64,000 bases of DNA from Mycobacterium sp. GTDB taxonomy: Bacteria; Actinomycetota; Actinomycetes; Mycobacteriales; Mycobacteriaceae. Location of the stretch: contig NZ_JASBVP010000002.1 of the NCBI RefSeq assembly GCF_029961025.1, positions 611,448-675,447 on the forward strand. Direction: 5' to 3'. This document shows positions 1-12,822 of this stretch, in pieces. The notes under the pieces are model-generated. The model made no database searches. It saw only the letters and a list, made by a program, of their open reading frames with translations, and had not been told where the DNA came from. Both the position numbers and the translations under genes were made by a program. Within the stretch, counting starts at the first letter, position 1; every line of letters starts with the position of its first letter.

Positions 1-392
1 ACGAAGGCGAGTAGGTAGCTGTCGTATATCGGGTTTTTCAGAAATTTGAAAACGCTGGTGTGTGAAATTCTGCCACGATCAAACCAATTTCCGTTGAAGA
101 GCGACTGCCAGCCGATTTCACGGATTGCCAGGCCGAACAGCAGTATCGCGAGGCCGAAAAATACATAGCCGATGACGGGCATGCTTTGAAAGCGGAGTAG
201 GTAGTGCCTGTTCAAATTCATGACCAAGTATATAAAGAACGCCCAGAACGGCAGTATGGCCAGGCTGTGCAACAGCCAGCTATTGTTGTGCCAGCGATTG
301 TAAAATCTCAAGTGCCGTTGGGCGAACACGCTACCGGAATTTATGCCGATAGCCAAGGCAAACATCGCGCAAGTAAGTAGCAAATATCCCAT
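1..392 (-). CDS. Integral membrane protein, ICMT/PEMT-like methyltransferase (partial)
   Basis: Reading the minus strand from an ATG at 392 gives an open frame that runs off the left edge of the window (about 130 codons visible). It begins MGYLLLTCAMFALAIG and has several hydrophobic stretches. Near the cut end is FKFLKNPIYDSYLLAF, which resembles the RHPxYxG-type cofactor-binding segment of isoprenylcysteine/phospholipid methyltransferase-like membrane proteins. The frame is clearly less GC-rich than its neighbours, which hints at foreign origin. A GAGG stands four bases before the ATG, a poor distance, so the start is uncertain. Methyltransferase assignment is inference from one motif plus the membrane topology. 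Confidence 0.5.
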   Translation of the reverse strand, partial: MGYLLLTCAMFALAIGINSGSVFAQRHLRFYNRWHNNSWLLHSLAILPFWAFFIYLVMNLNRHYLLRFQSMPVIGYVFFGLAILLFGLAIREIGWQSLFNGNWFDRGRISHTSVFKFLKNPIYDSYLLAF

Positions 393-1091
393 TCGAACCT
401 CGTGATACTAAGTCGATCGGGTGCTGTTCTCGAAACAATCGTTTCGCCACAGCGGCGCACCGCGGTGATACATGCATTTACGTTCTTGTTTGTCCTGCGG
501 AGACCCCGTGTGCCTTTCGATGATCTCGTCGATGTCCTCGGTAACTGTGGCTCCTCGGACGTCGTGGCGCGTCTGTGACCGCATCATACGACGCGACGCT
601 GCGTCGTGCAGGCGTTTTGGCGCGCCTCGACGGCATCGTCGCGCGGTGCGGGCAATGCAGCGGGTGTTATGGGGTGCGGGGGGCTCGCCTCGGCTGTGAT
701 CAGACAGGAGATCCGTGACATCCCTGCAGCAGAAATTCTGCGAGCGTCCAGGCTGCGCAACGATATCGCAAAGCCTCTACTCGAGCGGCACAATCGCTAG
801 TCGCTCCCCTGAAGCTTGACCTTGACGGGCCGTCTCGACCATTCAGGTGCGGTCCCGGCCCCGACAGTTGCCCATTTCACGTGCCCGTTCCAGCGGGAAA
901 ACCCTGTCGCTGGATGTCACCGAGATCTTCTCCCGGGGATCAGCAACAGTCGCATGGAAAGCCTCGCGCCGCAGCACGTTCGGATTGCCAGCAACAGCAC
1001 CCACTAGCGATGATGCCGACTGCTAACCGGCGGCGCCACACCACACCCGCTCCTCAACGCACTCGGAATTACCTGGTGCGCCGGCAGGGCG
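393..1091. other. 700-bp stretch without a convincing gene
   Basis: Short open frames exist on both strands, but none has a ribosome-binding site, a recognisable domain or mycobacterial codon bias. A small hairpin (ACGACGC, six-base loop, GCGTCGT) lies near 588-607. I see no RNA gene. The region may be decayed or purely intergenic. Confidence 0.4.
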
Positions 1092-1388
1092 TTATTTGAC
1101 CGCGAGAATATCGATCGGCCGGATGTCGGGCTCTTTCGCCAACAACTCGTCGGCTATTTTGCCGAGTTCCACTGGCATCTGACCGGTCAGGTGTGCTTGC
1201 CGGCCATCCTCGTCGGCGAACGTGTCGAAGATCCCGTATGTGGTGTCGCTCAACTTAAATGCGTACCAGCTCATCGTTTGTGGTTCGGCGGCTGCGATCG
1301 CGCGACCGGCTTTCAGAAATGCGGCAAGGTCGTCGCCCTTACCGGGCTTGGCTTCTAACAGGGCGAGGATTCCACAGCTCATGCTCAC
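1092..1388 (-). CDS. Antibiotic biosynthesis monooxygenase (ABM) family protein
   Basis: A 98-residue protein with the small ferredoxin-like ABM fold pattern: an N-terminal strand (CGILALLEAKPGKGDDLAAF), a helix, then SWYAFKLSDTTYGIFDTFADEDGRQ and a C-terminal LLAKEPDIRPIDILAVK. Family members are dimeric, cofactor-free monooxygenases or orphan stress proteins; the substrate here is unknown. The frame stays open much further upstream, but that extension has no domain and unnatural composition. I chose GTG at 1388 because an AAAGGA-type ribosome-binding site lies about nine bases before it; ATG at 1382 is an alternative. Confidence 0.72.
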   Translation of the reverse strand: MSMSCGILALLEAKPGKGDDLAAFLKAGRAIAAAEPQTMSWYAFKLSDTTYGIFDTFADEDGRQAHLTGQMPVELGKIADELLAKEPDIRPIDILAVK

Positions 1389-1485
1389 GTCTCGTGTCCT
1401 TTCGGTCGTCGGTCGTTGACCAACATACGCGGCGCACTCTTCCGCGGGGAGTAGCGAATCCGACGCATATGATCCCGTTGCCGAC

Positions 1486-1677
1486 ATGCGGGTCGTGGTG
1501 GTGGCGCTCGGCGGTGTGTTCGACTCCGGCCTCAGCGTCATGCTTGACATCCTGGGCGCGGCGAACTCGACGTGTGAGAACCTGGCTGTGGCCCTGGCAG
1601 GCTTTGACATCATCGTCGTGGGACTGACCGTCAAGGCCCGAACCGAGCCCGGGTTGCGGGTGGAAACGGTCCTGTAA
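1486..1677 (+). pseudogene. Truncated GlxA/AraC-type regulator, DJ-1/PfpI N-terminus
   Basis: The frame encodes MRVVVVALGGVFDSGLSVML followed by DILGAAN and GFDIIVVG. This matches the start of the DJ-1/PfpI-like sensor domain of GlxA-family AraC regulators. It stops after 63 codons with no HTH domain. The following 250 bp hold only short fragments, one with a protein-like stretch (IFDELPDGGAPIEAGS) in another frame, so this looks like a decayed regulator. The identification is tentative because the fragment is short. Confidence 0.4.
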
Positions 1678-1940
1678 ACGGTGGTAACGGCGCAGCCTGT
1701 CGCACCCTGCGTTGTCCGAATTGGCGAGCCGTTTTGATGGCGCGGGAGCGGCAATCGCATCTTCGACGAGCTGCCCGACGGTGGTGCGCCCATCGAGGCG
1801 GGGTCGATGGACATGCGACCCGCCTACGCCAAGGCAGTGCGCGTGCGGGTGATCTGTTTTGATCCCTTACCATGTCATCAAACTCGCGCACCGGAAACCG
1901 CCCGGGCACGACCGGATAGCAAACCCGCGTCGCACGAGCG

Positions 1941-5531
<3,591 letters not shown>

Positions 5532-5935
5532 CCGGACTTCCTTTCACGGCGCAGACACGGCGTGCCAACTCTATCGGAAACGTTTCCTCGACGACTGTGC
5601 CAACGCGCCGACGAGCACCGCATGGAGGGGTAATCCCGTCTCCACGACGAAGTTGTTCGGCAGCGACCCGCACCCGCATCGCATCACGGACTCACGCGGG
5701 CGCCTCGCCGATGCCACCGCAGAGCCCGCACGAGTGCGGCGGATCCGCATCGGTCAAATCGTCGAAATCAGAAATTCGTTGTACCAGAACACGATACGAA
5801 ATAACGGTCGCCATCGATGGCCTTACGGGGGGCGCACGGTTGACCCCTTCGGCCTGCCGCGCTATGCACTGGTCGTGGGCTCTGCCGGGCGCCCTTACGG
5901 TGCATCCCCCGGAGAGCCTTTGGCCACAAAACTGC

Positions 5936-5965
5936 TTGACGGTCCTGTTCGCCAGTAGGTAACGT
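5936..5965 (+). promoter_or_regulatory. Candidate SigA-type promoter for the OsmC gene
   Basis: TTGACG (5936-5941) and TAACGT (5960-5965) are separated by 18 bp and lie about 60 bp upstream of the GTG of the OsmC gene. The rest of the 490-bp gap between oplA and this gene (5532-6024) shows no supported gene. Assignment is by consensus only. Confidence 0.4.
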
Positions 5966-6024
5966 TCTGATTACGGGCGATCTGATGACCGTGAAACATC
6001 CCAACTTTACTCGGTAGGTGACAA

Positions 6025-6579
6025 GTGGCTACTACGGTTAACGGACTTGATGTTGCGGCTCTTGGGGAGTTTGCCGAAACTGTGAAGCAGGATCCCGCCA
6101 ATGGGCGCGTCCAGTTTAATGTGAAAACCCAATGGCAGGGACAAACCCGGACGGTGACCAGCATTGAGTCGTATTCATTAGGCGGTCAGCGTTATCCGCG
6201 TAATTTCGAGATAGCGGCCGATGAGCCGGTGGAATTACTCGGCAGCGGCAGCGCGCCAAATCCACAGGAATTGCTGATGGCGGGTCTTAACGCGTGCATG
6301 TCGGTCGGATATGCCGCCGTGGCTGCGACAAAAGGAATCACGGTTCGATCGCTGGAAATTGAGACCACCGGCGAACTCGATCTTCGGGGATTCCTGGGCC
6401 TAGATGAAGCCGTCAACCCCGGCTACGACGAAGTCCACTACACGGTTCGTATCGACGCGGATGCCACCCCGGAGCAGATCCAGGAGATCCACGAGGCCGT
6501 CATGCGGACTTCGCCAAATTTCTCCAACTTCGCCAAGGCCATTCACATGGTGCCTAAGGTCGAGATCGCCGGCTCGTAA
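6025..6579 (+). CDS. OsmC family protein
   Basis: A 184-residue protein with OsmC/Ohr features: GSGSAPNPQELLMAGLNACM (about residues 75-94) carries the conserved Glu and the helix Cys of the peroxide-reducing active site. The second family Cys, normally in a CP motif, is replaced: the sequence reads RTSPNFSNF and the whole protein has one Cys. It may therefore act as a thiol-dependent one-Cys reductase or have another role. The GTG start is preceded by a weak TAGGTG site. Mycobacterial OsmC proteins reduce organic hydroperoxides in the cytoplasm. The gene stands alone and convergent to the next gene. Confidence 0.8.
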   Translation: MATTVNGLDVAALGEFAETVKQDPANGRVQFNVKTQWQGQTRTVTSIESYSLGGQRYPRNFEIAADEPVELLGSGSAPNPQELLMAGLNACMSVGYAAVAATKGITVRSLEIETTGELDLRGFLGLDEAVNPGYDEVHYTVRIDADATPEQIQEIHEAVMRTSPNFSNFAKAIHMVPKVEIAGS

Positions 6580-6713
6580 TGAGCTCGTCATGAGTGCTCG
6601 TATTAAGCCGTAGGGTCTATTGCGTCACGGCAAACCGGCGGGATAGGACGGGCAAGCTCAGGGCTGGCTCAAAAGGGGAGCGCGGAGGTAAGTGGAGGTA
6701 AGTGGCTGTTTCC

Positions 6714-7937
6714 TCAACGCTTGGACCACGGGCTGTAGTCGGCGATGAGTTCACCCTGCGGCGGGCGTTCGCCGGCCGGCACATGCTGCAGGTTGATGCG
6801 GACCCGATACCAAACGGAGCTTGGTCCGCGCATCGCGTCGACGAGGATGTCGGCGGGCTGTAGCCGGCCGGCCGCGGTGGGGAAACGCTTGCGCCAGGTT
6901 TCCAGCGCGGCTATCGCCTCATCTTTGGTCTTGGTGCGGGCGATCTCGATGAGCGGCATCGAGGGGATCCTCCTGCGGAGGGGGTTTCCGCCGCGCCGCC
7001 GTGGCGATTTTTCCGTCGGACCCAATTCTTCGGCCAGCGCCAGCAGGGCGTCGAGGTCGCCGACGCTGCCGTCCATACCCGCCCAGGGGTCACCAATGGT
7101 CGCGAACCGCGCCGGCACGGTGGCCATGGTGAACGCCTCCGGACGGCAGGTTGCGACCTCGTCCCAATCGAGCGGCGTGGACACCCGGGCGTCCGGGGTG
7201 GCGCGCACCGAATATGCCGAGGCGACGGTGCGGTCGTAGGCGTTTTGGTTGAAGTCGACGAACACACCGTGCCGTTCCTCTTTCCACCAGCGGCTGGTGG
7301 CTAAATCCGGTGCGCGCCGCTCGACCTCACGCGCAACGGTCTGGGCGGCCAGCCGCACCTGCGGAAAAAGCCAGCGCCGGGCAATGCGGGCATATATATG
7401 GAAGCCTCGCGATCCCGACGTTTTCGGCCATCCGGTAAGCCCGTGATCCTGCAAGACCTCGCGCGCCACAAGGGCGACATCGACGACCTGCCGCCAGCGA
7501 ACCCCGGGCAGCGGATCCAGGTCGACCCGAAGTTCGTCGGGATGATCGAGGTCTTCGGCGAGCACCGGATGCGGGTTGAGGTCGACACAACCAAGGTTGA
7601 CGACCCATGCCAGGCCGGCAGTGTCGTGGATGACCACTTCGTTGGCCGAGGTTCCCGAGGCGTAACGCAGTTCGGCCACATCCACCCAGTCCGGCCGCTT
7701 CGCCGGCGCGCGCTTCTGAAAGACCGCCTCGTGCCCGATGCCCTTGACAAAGCGTTTCAAGATCATCGGGCGCCCGGCCACGCCGCGCAGCGCGCCCTCG
7801 GCAACGGCCAGGTAGTAGCGGATCAAGTCGAGCTTGGTGTAGCTGGGTCGGCCGTCGCCGCCGGGGAAGATGACCCTGTCCGGGTGGGTGATCCTGACCT
7901 GGCGTCCACCCACCTCCAGTGACATCGGGCCGGTCAC
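6714..7937 (-). CDS. Stand-alone LigD-type polymerase/primase domain protein
   Basis: The 407-residue protein matches the polymerase domain of bacterial LigD (archaeo-eukaryotic primase superfamily) without ligase or nuclease domains. Visible marks are DRVIFPGGDG near the N-terminus, LKRFVKGIGHEAVFQKRAP, the metal-binding LRVDLDP (about 136-142), SGSRGFHIYA (nucleotide-binding Ser/His) and a third acidic motif VFVDFNQNAYDRTVASAYSV. It corresponds in position and size to Rv0269c of M. tuberculosis. Such proteins may add ribonucleotides in end-joining or gap repair; the physiological role of this paralog is unproven. The start could be residue 1 or the Met at residue 5. It is divergent from fadD2 across about 75 bp. 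Confidence 0.85.
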   Translation of the reverse strand: MTGPMSLEVGGRQVRITHPDRVIFPGGDGRPSYTKLDLIRYYLAVAEGALRGVAGRPMILKRFVKGIGHEAVFQKRAPAKRPDWVDVAELRYASGTSANEVVIHDTAGLAWVVNLGCVDLNPHPVLAEDLDHPDELRVDLDPLPGVRWRQVVDVALVAREVLQDHGLTGWPKTSGSRGFHIYARIARRWLFPQVRLAAQTVAREVERRAPDLATSRWWKEERHGVFVDFNQNAYDRTVASAYSVRATPDARVSTPLDWDEVATCRPEAFTMATVPARFATIGDPWAGMDGSVGDLDALLALAEELGPTEKSPRRRGGNPLRRRIPSMPLIEIARTKTKDEAIAALETWRKRFPTAAGRLQPADILVDAMRGPSSVWYRVRINLQHVPAGERPPQGELIADYSPWSKR

Positions 7938-8013
7938 GGGCCTTCATGGTAATCGCCGGCAATTTTGCGGCGGCTTCGCGACCTGAGTCACATCTTGCGC
8001 ATATTGTGAGGCC

Positions 8014-9693
8014 ATGCCTCTTCTCACCGAAGTGCCCTCACAGACGTGGGCCAAACTTCGGCAATACGCCGAGCGCGGCGCGGCCGAACTGCATTACCTA
8101 CGCAAGATCATCGAGTCGGGCGTATTCGCACCACAGCCACCGCAGAACTACGCGGCGATGGTCAGGGACATCCGACGCTGGGGTGAAATCGGCATGATGC
8201 CGGCGGTCAACGCCCGGCGCACCCCGGCCCGGGTGGCGGTCATCGACGAGGAAGGATCGTTCACCTACCGGGAGCTCGATGAGGCCGCCAACGCAGTCGC
8301 TCACGGCCTGCTCGCCAAGGGTGTGCGTGCCGGTGACGGCGTGGCGATTCTGGCCCGCAACCACCGCTGGTTTCTCATCGCCAACTACGGCTGCGCCCGC
8401 GTCGGCGCCCGCATCATCCTGCTCAACAGCGAGTTCTCCGGCCCGCAAATCAAAGAGGTTGCCGAGCGGGAGGGCGCCAAACTGATCATCTATGACGACG
8501 AGTACGCCAAGGCCGTCAGCCTGGCCGATCCGCCGCTGGGCAAGCTGCGGGCCCTGGGCGTCAACCCGGACAGCGACGAACCGTCGGGCAGCCGCGATGA
8601 GACCCTGGCCGAACTCATCGCCCGCAACAGCACAACACCGGCCCCTAAGGCGGCCAAGCACGCCTCGATCATCATCTTGACCAGTGGCACCACCGGGACC
8701 CCCAAGGGCGCGAACCGCAGCACCCCGCCGACCCTGGCACCCGTCGGCGGCATCTTGGCGCACGTCCCGTTCAAGGCCGGCGAGGTGACGTCCCTGCCGG
8801 CGCCGATGTTCCACGCCCTGGGGTACCTGCACGCCACCATCGCGATGTTTTTAGGCTCGACGTTGGTGCTTCGGCGACGGTTCAAACCCGCCGCAGTGCT
8901 GGAGGACATCGACAAGCACAAGGCGACCGCGGTGGTCCTCGTGCCGGTGATGCTCTCACGCATGCTCGACGCGCTGGAAAAAATGGAGAACAAGCCGGAT
9001 TTGTCGAGTTTGCGGATCGTGTTCGTGTCCGGATCACAGTTAGGCGCCGAGCTGGCCACCCGTGCGATGAAAGACCTTGGCCCGGTCCTCTACAACATGT
9101 ACGGGTCGACCGAGGTCTCGTTTGCCACCATTGCGGGACCCAAAGATCTGCAGCTCAACCCCTCGACCGCCGGACCGGTCGTCGCGGGGGTGAAGGTCAA
9201 GATCTTCGATGACAACGGCAATGAGGTACCTCAGGGACAGGTCGGCCGGATCTTCGTCGGCACCACCTTTCCGTTTACCGGCTACACCGGTGGTGGCGGC
9301 AAGCAGGTCATCGACGGGCTGTTGTCCTCTGGTGATGTCGGCTACTTCGACGAACACGGCCTGCTTTACGTCAGCGGTCGCGACGACGAGATGATCGTCT
9401 CCGGGGGCGAGAACGTTTTCCCCGCCGAAGTGGAGGATCTGATCAGCGGGCACCCGGATGTGGTGGAGGCCACCGCGATCGGCGTCGAGGACAAGGAGTG
9501 GGGTGCGCGGCTGCGCGCGTTTGTGGTTAAGAAGCCGGATTCGACCCTAACCGAAGACGACATCAAAACCTATGTCCGCGACCACCTGGCCCGCTATAAA
9601 GTTCCCCGCGACGTGATCTTCCTCGACGAACTGCCGCGCAACCCCACCGGCAAGATCCTCAAACGCGAGTTGCGCAACCTCGAAGTGCGGTAG
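8014..9693 (+). CDS. fadD2: Fatty-acid--CoA/AMP ligase FadD2
   Basis: A 559-residue acyl-activating enzyme. The AMP-binding P-loop reads ILTSGTTGTPKGANR (about 222-236), the second motif NMYGSTEVS (about 363-371), the hinge GDVGYFDEHGLLYVSGRDDE and the C-terminal NPTGKILKREL with the acyl-adenylate lysine. It joins fatty acids to CoA through an acyl-AMP intermediate. Size and order (LigD-like gene, fadD2, fadE6) match Rv0269c-Rv0271c. ATG at 8014 gives MPLLTEVPSQTW. It converges on fadE6 with a 27-bp gap. Confidence 0.93.
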   Translation: MPLLTEVPSQTWAKLRQYAERGAAELHYLRKIIESGVFAPQPPQNYAAMVRDIRRWGEIGMMPAVNARRTPARVAVIDEEGSFTYRELDEAANAVAHGLLAKGVRAGDGVAILARNHRWFLIANYGCARVGARIILLNSEFSGPQIKEVAEREGAKLIIYDDEYAKAVSLADPPLGKLRALGVNPDSDEPSGSRDETLAELIARNSTTPAPKAAKHASIIILTSGTTGTPKGANRSTPPTLAPVGGILAHVPFKAGEVTSLPAPMFHALGYLHATIAMFLGSTLVLRRRFKPAAVLEDIDKHKATAVVLVPVMLSRMLDALEKMENKPDLSSLRIVFVSGSQLGAELATRAMKDLGPVLYNMYGSTEVSFATIAGPKDLQLNPSTAGPVVAGVKVKIFDDNGNEVPQGQVGRIFVGTTFPFTGYTGGGGKQVIDGLLSSGDVGYFDEHGLLYVSGRDDEMIVSGGENVFPAEVEDLISGHPDVVEATAIGVEDKEWGARLRAFVVKKPDSTLTEDDIKTYVRDHLARYKVPRDVIFLDELPRNPTGKILKRELRNLEVR

Positions 9694-9720
9694 CACCGGC
9701 CGGCCCGGCTCCTCCCCGGG

Positions 9721-11919
9721 CTACGGGTCGCGGGGCAGGCCCAGCAGCCGCTCGGCGATGATGTTGAGCTGTATCTCCGAGGTGCCGCCGTAGATGGTGG
9801 TGGCGCGGCTGGTCAGCAGGTATTCACCCCACTTCCCGGGCAGCTCCGCGGGGTCGCCGATTGCACCGTCGGTGCCGAATGTGGAAAAAGCGAACTCGGC
9901 GTAACCCTGAGCGGTGCGCATCGAGAGCAGCTTCGAGATCGCCGCCGACGGCATGGCGTCACCCCCGGACAGCGTCAGCAGCGTGGAGCGCAGGTTGAGC
10001 AGCTTTAAGGCGTGGCCCTCGGCGATCAGCCATCCGGCCCGGTGTTGTGCGACCCGGTCGAACTGGCCGGCGCGAATGAACTCCACGAACTCCTCCAGAT
10101 TGGCCAAGAACGGAGCCTCGGTGCTTCCTATCGAAACCCGTTCGGCGGTAAGCGTGTTGCGGCTGACTTCCCAGCCCCGGTTAACCTCACCGAGCACGCA
10201 CTCGTCGGGCACGAACACGTCGTCGAGGAAAACGGTGTTGAACATCTCTCTACCGGTCAGCTCACGCAGCGGTTTCACCTGCACACCTTCGCTTTTCATG
10301 TCCACCAGAAAGTAGGTGATGCCGTTGTGCTTCGGGGCTGACGGGTCGGTGCGCGCCAATAAGGCTCCCCAGTCGGAGAACTGCGCGGCCGTCGTCCAAA
10401 TCTTCTGCCCGGTGATGCGCCAGCCGCCATCGACCCGGGTAGCCTTGGTGGTCAGACCGGCCAGGTCAGAGCCAGCTCCTGGCTCGGAAAATAGTTGACA
10501 CCAAAGTATTTCACCGCGGAACGTGGGCGGCAGAAACCGCTTTTTCTGTTCCTCGGTGCCGAACGCCACGATGGACGGGGCAATCCACATCGCGATGCCG
10601 ATCTGCGGGCGCCTGACCCGGCCGGTGGTGAATTCTTGGGCGATGATGATCTGCTCGGCAGGGCCGGCCGCCCGGCCCCACGGCTTCGGCAAATACGGCA
10701 GCACCCATCCGCCCTCGGCGATGGCAACCGTACGCTGTTCGCGCGGCATCGCTTTGAGCGCAGCGACCTCAGCACGAATCTCGGCCCGCAGCTTATCGGT
10801 TTGCGGGTCTAAGTCGATGTCGACTTTGCGCATCCCCGTGGCGATGGCGGTGTCCACCACCCGCTGCGGGTGTTCGGTGCCGCGGCCGAACGACGCCGCC
10901 AGCAGCAGCGCGCGCCGGTAGTAAACGCCTGCGTCGTGTTCCCAGGTGAACCCGATGCCGCCGTGCACCTGGATGCAATCCTGGGTGCAGCGCTGCGCGG
11001 CCGCCGGGGCCAGCGTCGCCGCCACCGAGGCGGCGAACTCGACCCCCGAAGCAGTGACGTCCCAGCTTTTTTCGCGGGCTTCATCGATCGCGCGAGCGGC
11101 ATCCCAGACCGCGGCGGTGGCCCGCTCGGTGTCGGCGATCATCTCCGCGCATTTGTGCTTGACGGCCTGGAATTGGCCGATCGGCCGACCGAACTGCTCG
11201 CGGATCTTGGCGTAAGCCGCCGCGCTGTCGGTCGCCCACCGCGCCACCCCGACGGCCTCCGCGGCCAGTAGTGTCGCCATCAGCGCACGCGCGACGGGAG
11301 CGCTCAGGTTGCTCAAGACCGCGTCATCGCCGACCTGGACCGCGTTGGCACGCACATGCGCAATTGGCCGCAGCGGGTCGATGCTTTTGACCGGTTCGAT
11401 CTGCAGCTGCTCAGGGTGCATCACCACCCACTTTTCACCGCTGTCGATCGCGACCGGCAGCACCAGCACCGACGCCTGTGCCGCCGCGGGAACGGCTCGG
11501 GCTTCGCCCCGGATCACCAGCGCGTCACCGTGGCGGGTGGCGGTGAGCCCCGAATCCCGGGCGTAGGCGCCGATAGCCGCGCCGGATGCCAGCTCGGCAA
11601 GCACCTTGGCGTCGGGGTCGTGCGCTGAGATCAGCGCACTGGCGATAGCCGACGGCACGAACGGGCCGGGCACCGCGCCGTAGCCGAACTCGGCCAGCAC
11701 CACGGCCAACTCGAGGATTCCGAAACCCTGGCCGCCGACGGACTCGGCCAAGTGCAGCCCTTGCAAACCTTGATCGACGGCGGCCCGCCAGTACGGCGGG
11801 GGATTGTCGATAGGGGTTTCCATCGCCGCGTGCAAAACCTCCGGCGGAGCCCACCGGGCCACCAGAGACCGCACCGAATCGGCCAACTGCTGATGCTCGG
11901 GAGTTATCGCAATAGGCAT
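9721..11919 (-). CDS. fadE6: Acyl-CoA dehydrogenase FadE6 (tandem two-domain)
   Basis: A 732-residue fusion of two acyl-CoA dehydrogenase modules. The first (about 1-370) starts MPIAITPEHQQLADSVRSLV and contains REQFGRPIGQFQAVKHKCAEM and QVHGGIGFTWEHDAGVYYRR. The second contains LWCQLFSEPGAGSDLAG, GWRITGQKIWTT, and near its end TIYGGTSEIQLNIIAERLLG. It oxidises acyl-CoAs with FAD in beta-oxidation or lipid remodelling and follows fadD2 as in M. tuberculosis (FadE6, 731 residues). An upstream extension of 30 codons exists, but ATG at 11919 has AAAGG six bases before it and matches the family N-terminus. Confidence 0.92.
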   Translation of the reverse strand: MPIAITPEHQQLADSVRSLVARWAPPEVLHAAMETPIDNPPPYWRAAVDQGLQGLHLAESVGGQGFGILELAVVLAEFGYGAVPGPFVPSAIASALISAHDPDAKVLAELASGAAIGAYARDSGLTATRHGDALVIRGEARAVPAAAQASVLVLPVAIDSGEKWVVMHPEQLQIEPVKSIDPLRPIAHVRANAVQVGDDAVLSNLSAPVARALMATLLAAEAVGVARWATDSAAAYAKIREQFGRPIGQFQAVKHKCAEMIADTERATAAVWDAARAIDEAREKSWDVTASGVEFAASVAATLAPAAAQRCTQDCIQVHGGIGFTWEHDAGVYYRRALLLAASFGRGTEHPQRVVDTAIATGMRKVDIDLDPQTDKLRAEIRAEVAALKAMPREQRTVAIAEGGWVLPYLPKPWGRAAGPAEQIIIAQEFTTGRVRRPQIGIAMWIAPSIVAFGTEEQKKRFLPPTFRGEILWCQLFSEPGAGSDLAGLTTKATRVDGGWRITGQKIWTTAAQFSDWGALLARTDPSAPKHNGITYFLVDMKSEGVQVKPLRELTGREMFNTVFLDDVFVPDECVLGEVNRGWEVSRNTLTAERVSIGSTEAPFLANLEEFVEFIRAGQFDRVAQHRAGWLIAEGHALKLLNLRSTLLTLSGGDAMPSAAISKLLSMRTAQGYAEFAFSTFGTDGAIGDPAELPGKWGEYLLTSRATTIYGGTSEIQLNIIAERLLGLPRDP

Positions 11920-12095
11920 GGTTCGCCTTTCGTCGCTTTTATGAGGGCTTTCACCGGGCTTTACCGAGGCCCTCGCGGCCGGCCATCCCGTTCCAGCCAT
12001 CTGTCTCAATCTAATAACCGGTGGGTTGGTTGACTATAGCGGTCAGCCGTCTTGCGGAAGCCGGTCGCATCGTGGGGCGTCCCGGTGCTTCGCCG

Positions 12096-12752
12096 CTAGC
12101 GGTACAGCTCCGGTGCGGCGAGTTTGTCGAGCAGCGAGGCCAGCTGATCGACGAGCTCATCGGGGCCGAGCCGCACTTCGCCGCTCAACCAGGCGCTCAA
12201 CGTCTGCCCCACCCCGCCCACCACGAAGTGTGCGGCCGCCCGGATCCGGTCGTTCTCGGGCACCTGCAGCGCGTTCTCGACATGCTGGCCGGACAGCATC
12301 GCGAATAACCCGGCGGATTCGACACGTTTGCGCACCACCACGGCGTTGGCGGGATCCGCGCCGAACAGCAGCCGTCCGATCCGGGCATCAGCGGCGATCG
12401 TCCGCACGATGTTGGCCATGCCCGCACGGGTCTGCTCGGCGGCGGGAGCCGCAGCCACCGCGGCCTGGGTGGTGGCGGCCAGTTCGCCGACCACCCAGTC
12501 GAAGACAGCACCGATGAACTCGTCCTTGTCGGTGAAACTTTCGTAGAAGTAGCGGGCAGCTAAGCCGGCTCGGCGACAGATGCCGCGGACCGTCAGTTCG
12601 GCGGCGTCACCCTGAGCTGCGCCCAGCAGATCCAGGCCGGCGGCCAGCAGCCGGTTTCGGCGGGCGGCCGACCGTTCGGCGGGCCTGACGCCGCGGTATG
12701 GCCGCACACTCGACGTCTGGGCTAACCCGGCTTTGCAAGCCATGGGCATCAT
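12096..12752 (-). CDS. TetR-family transcriptional regulator
   Basis: A 218-residue protein with an N-terminal helix-turn-helix of TetR type: AARRNRLLAAGLDLL, then LTVRGICRRAGLAARYFYES and FTDKDEFIGAVFDW. The C-terminal part is helical, as expected for the ligand and dimer domain. It is divergent from the MpaB-like oxygenase gene and its 5' end abuts a palindrome (12754-12768), so autoregulation and control of the oxygenase are likely. It resembles the TetR genes around Rv0273c-Rv0275c. No clear ribosome-binding site precedes the ATG at 12752; starts at 12749 and 12743 are possible. Confidence 0.85.
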   Translation of the reverse strand: MMPMACKAGLAQTSSVRPYRGVRPAERSAARRNRLLAAGLDLLGAAQGDAAELTVRGICRRAGLAARYFYESFTDKDEFIGAVFDWVVGELAATTQAAVAAAPAAEQTRAGMANIVRTIAADARIGRLLFGADPANAVVVRKRVESAGLFAMLSGQHVENALQVPENDRIRAAAHFVVGGVGQTLSAWLSGEVRLGPDELVDQLASLLDKLAAPELYR

Positions 12753-12753
12753 C

Positions 12754-12768
12754 TTGACATCGCGTCAA
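12754..12768. promoter_or_regulatory. Palindrome, candidate TetR operator
   Basis: TTGACATCGCGTCAA has perfect five-base arms (TTGAC/GTCAA) around a five-base centre. It lies immediately upstream of the TetR ATG and about 55 bp upstream of the divergent oxygenase gene, a typical TetR operator location. The TTGACG on the minus strand may double as a -35 element. Confidence 0.45.
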
Positions 12769-12822
12769 CCACGGGACAACATCAGGAATCACTCGTTCTC
12801 ACAATTAGCGGACAGGTGTGGT

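Noticed and set aside
1389..1814. Upstream extension of the ABM monooxygenase frame to 240 codons
   Set aside because: The extra part is Thr/Ser/Arg-rich shadow of the GlxA-like fragment on the other strand; GTG 1388 has the ribosome-binding site.
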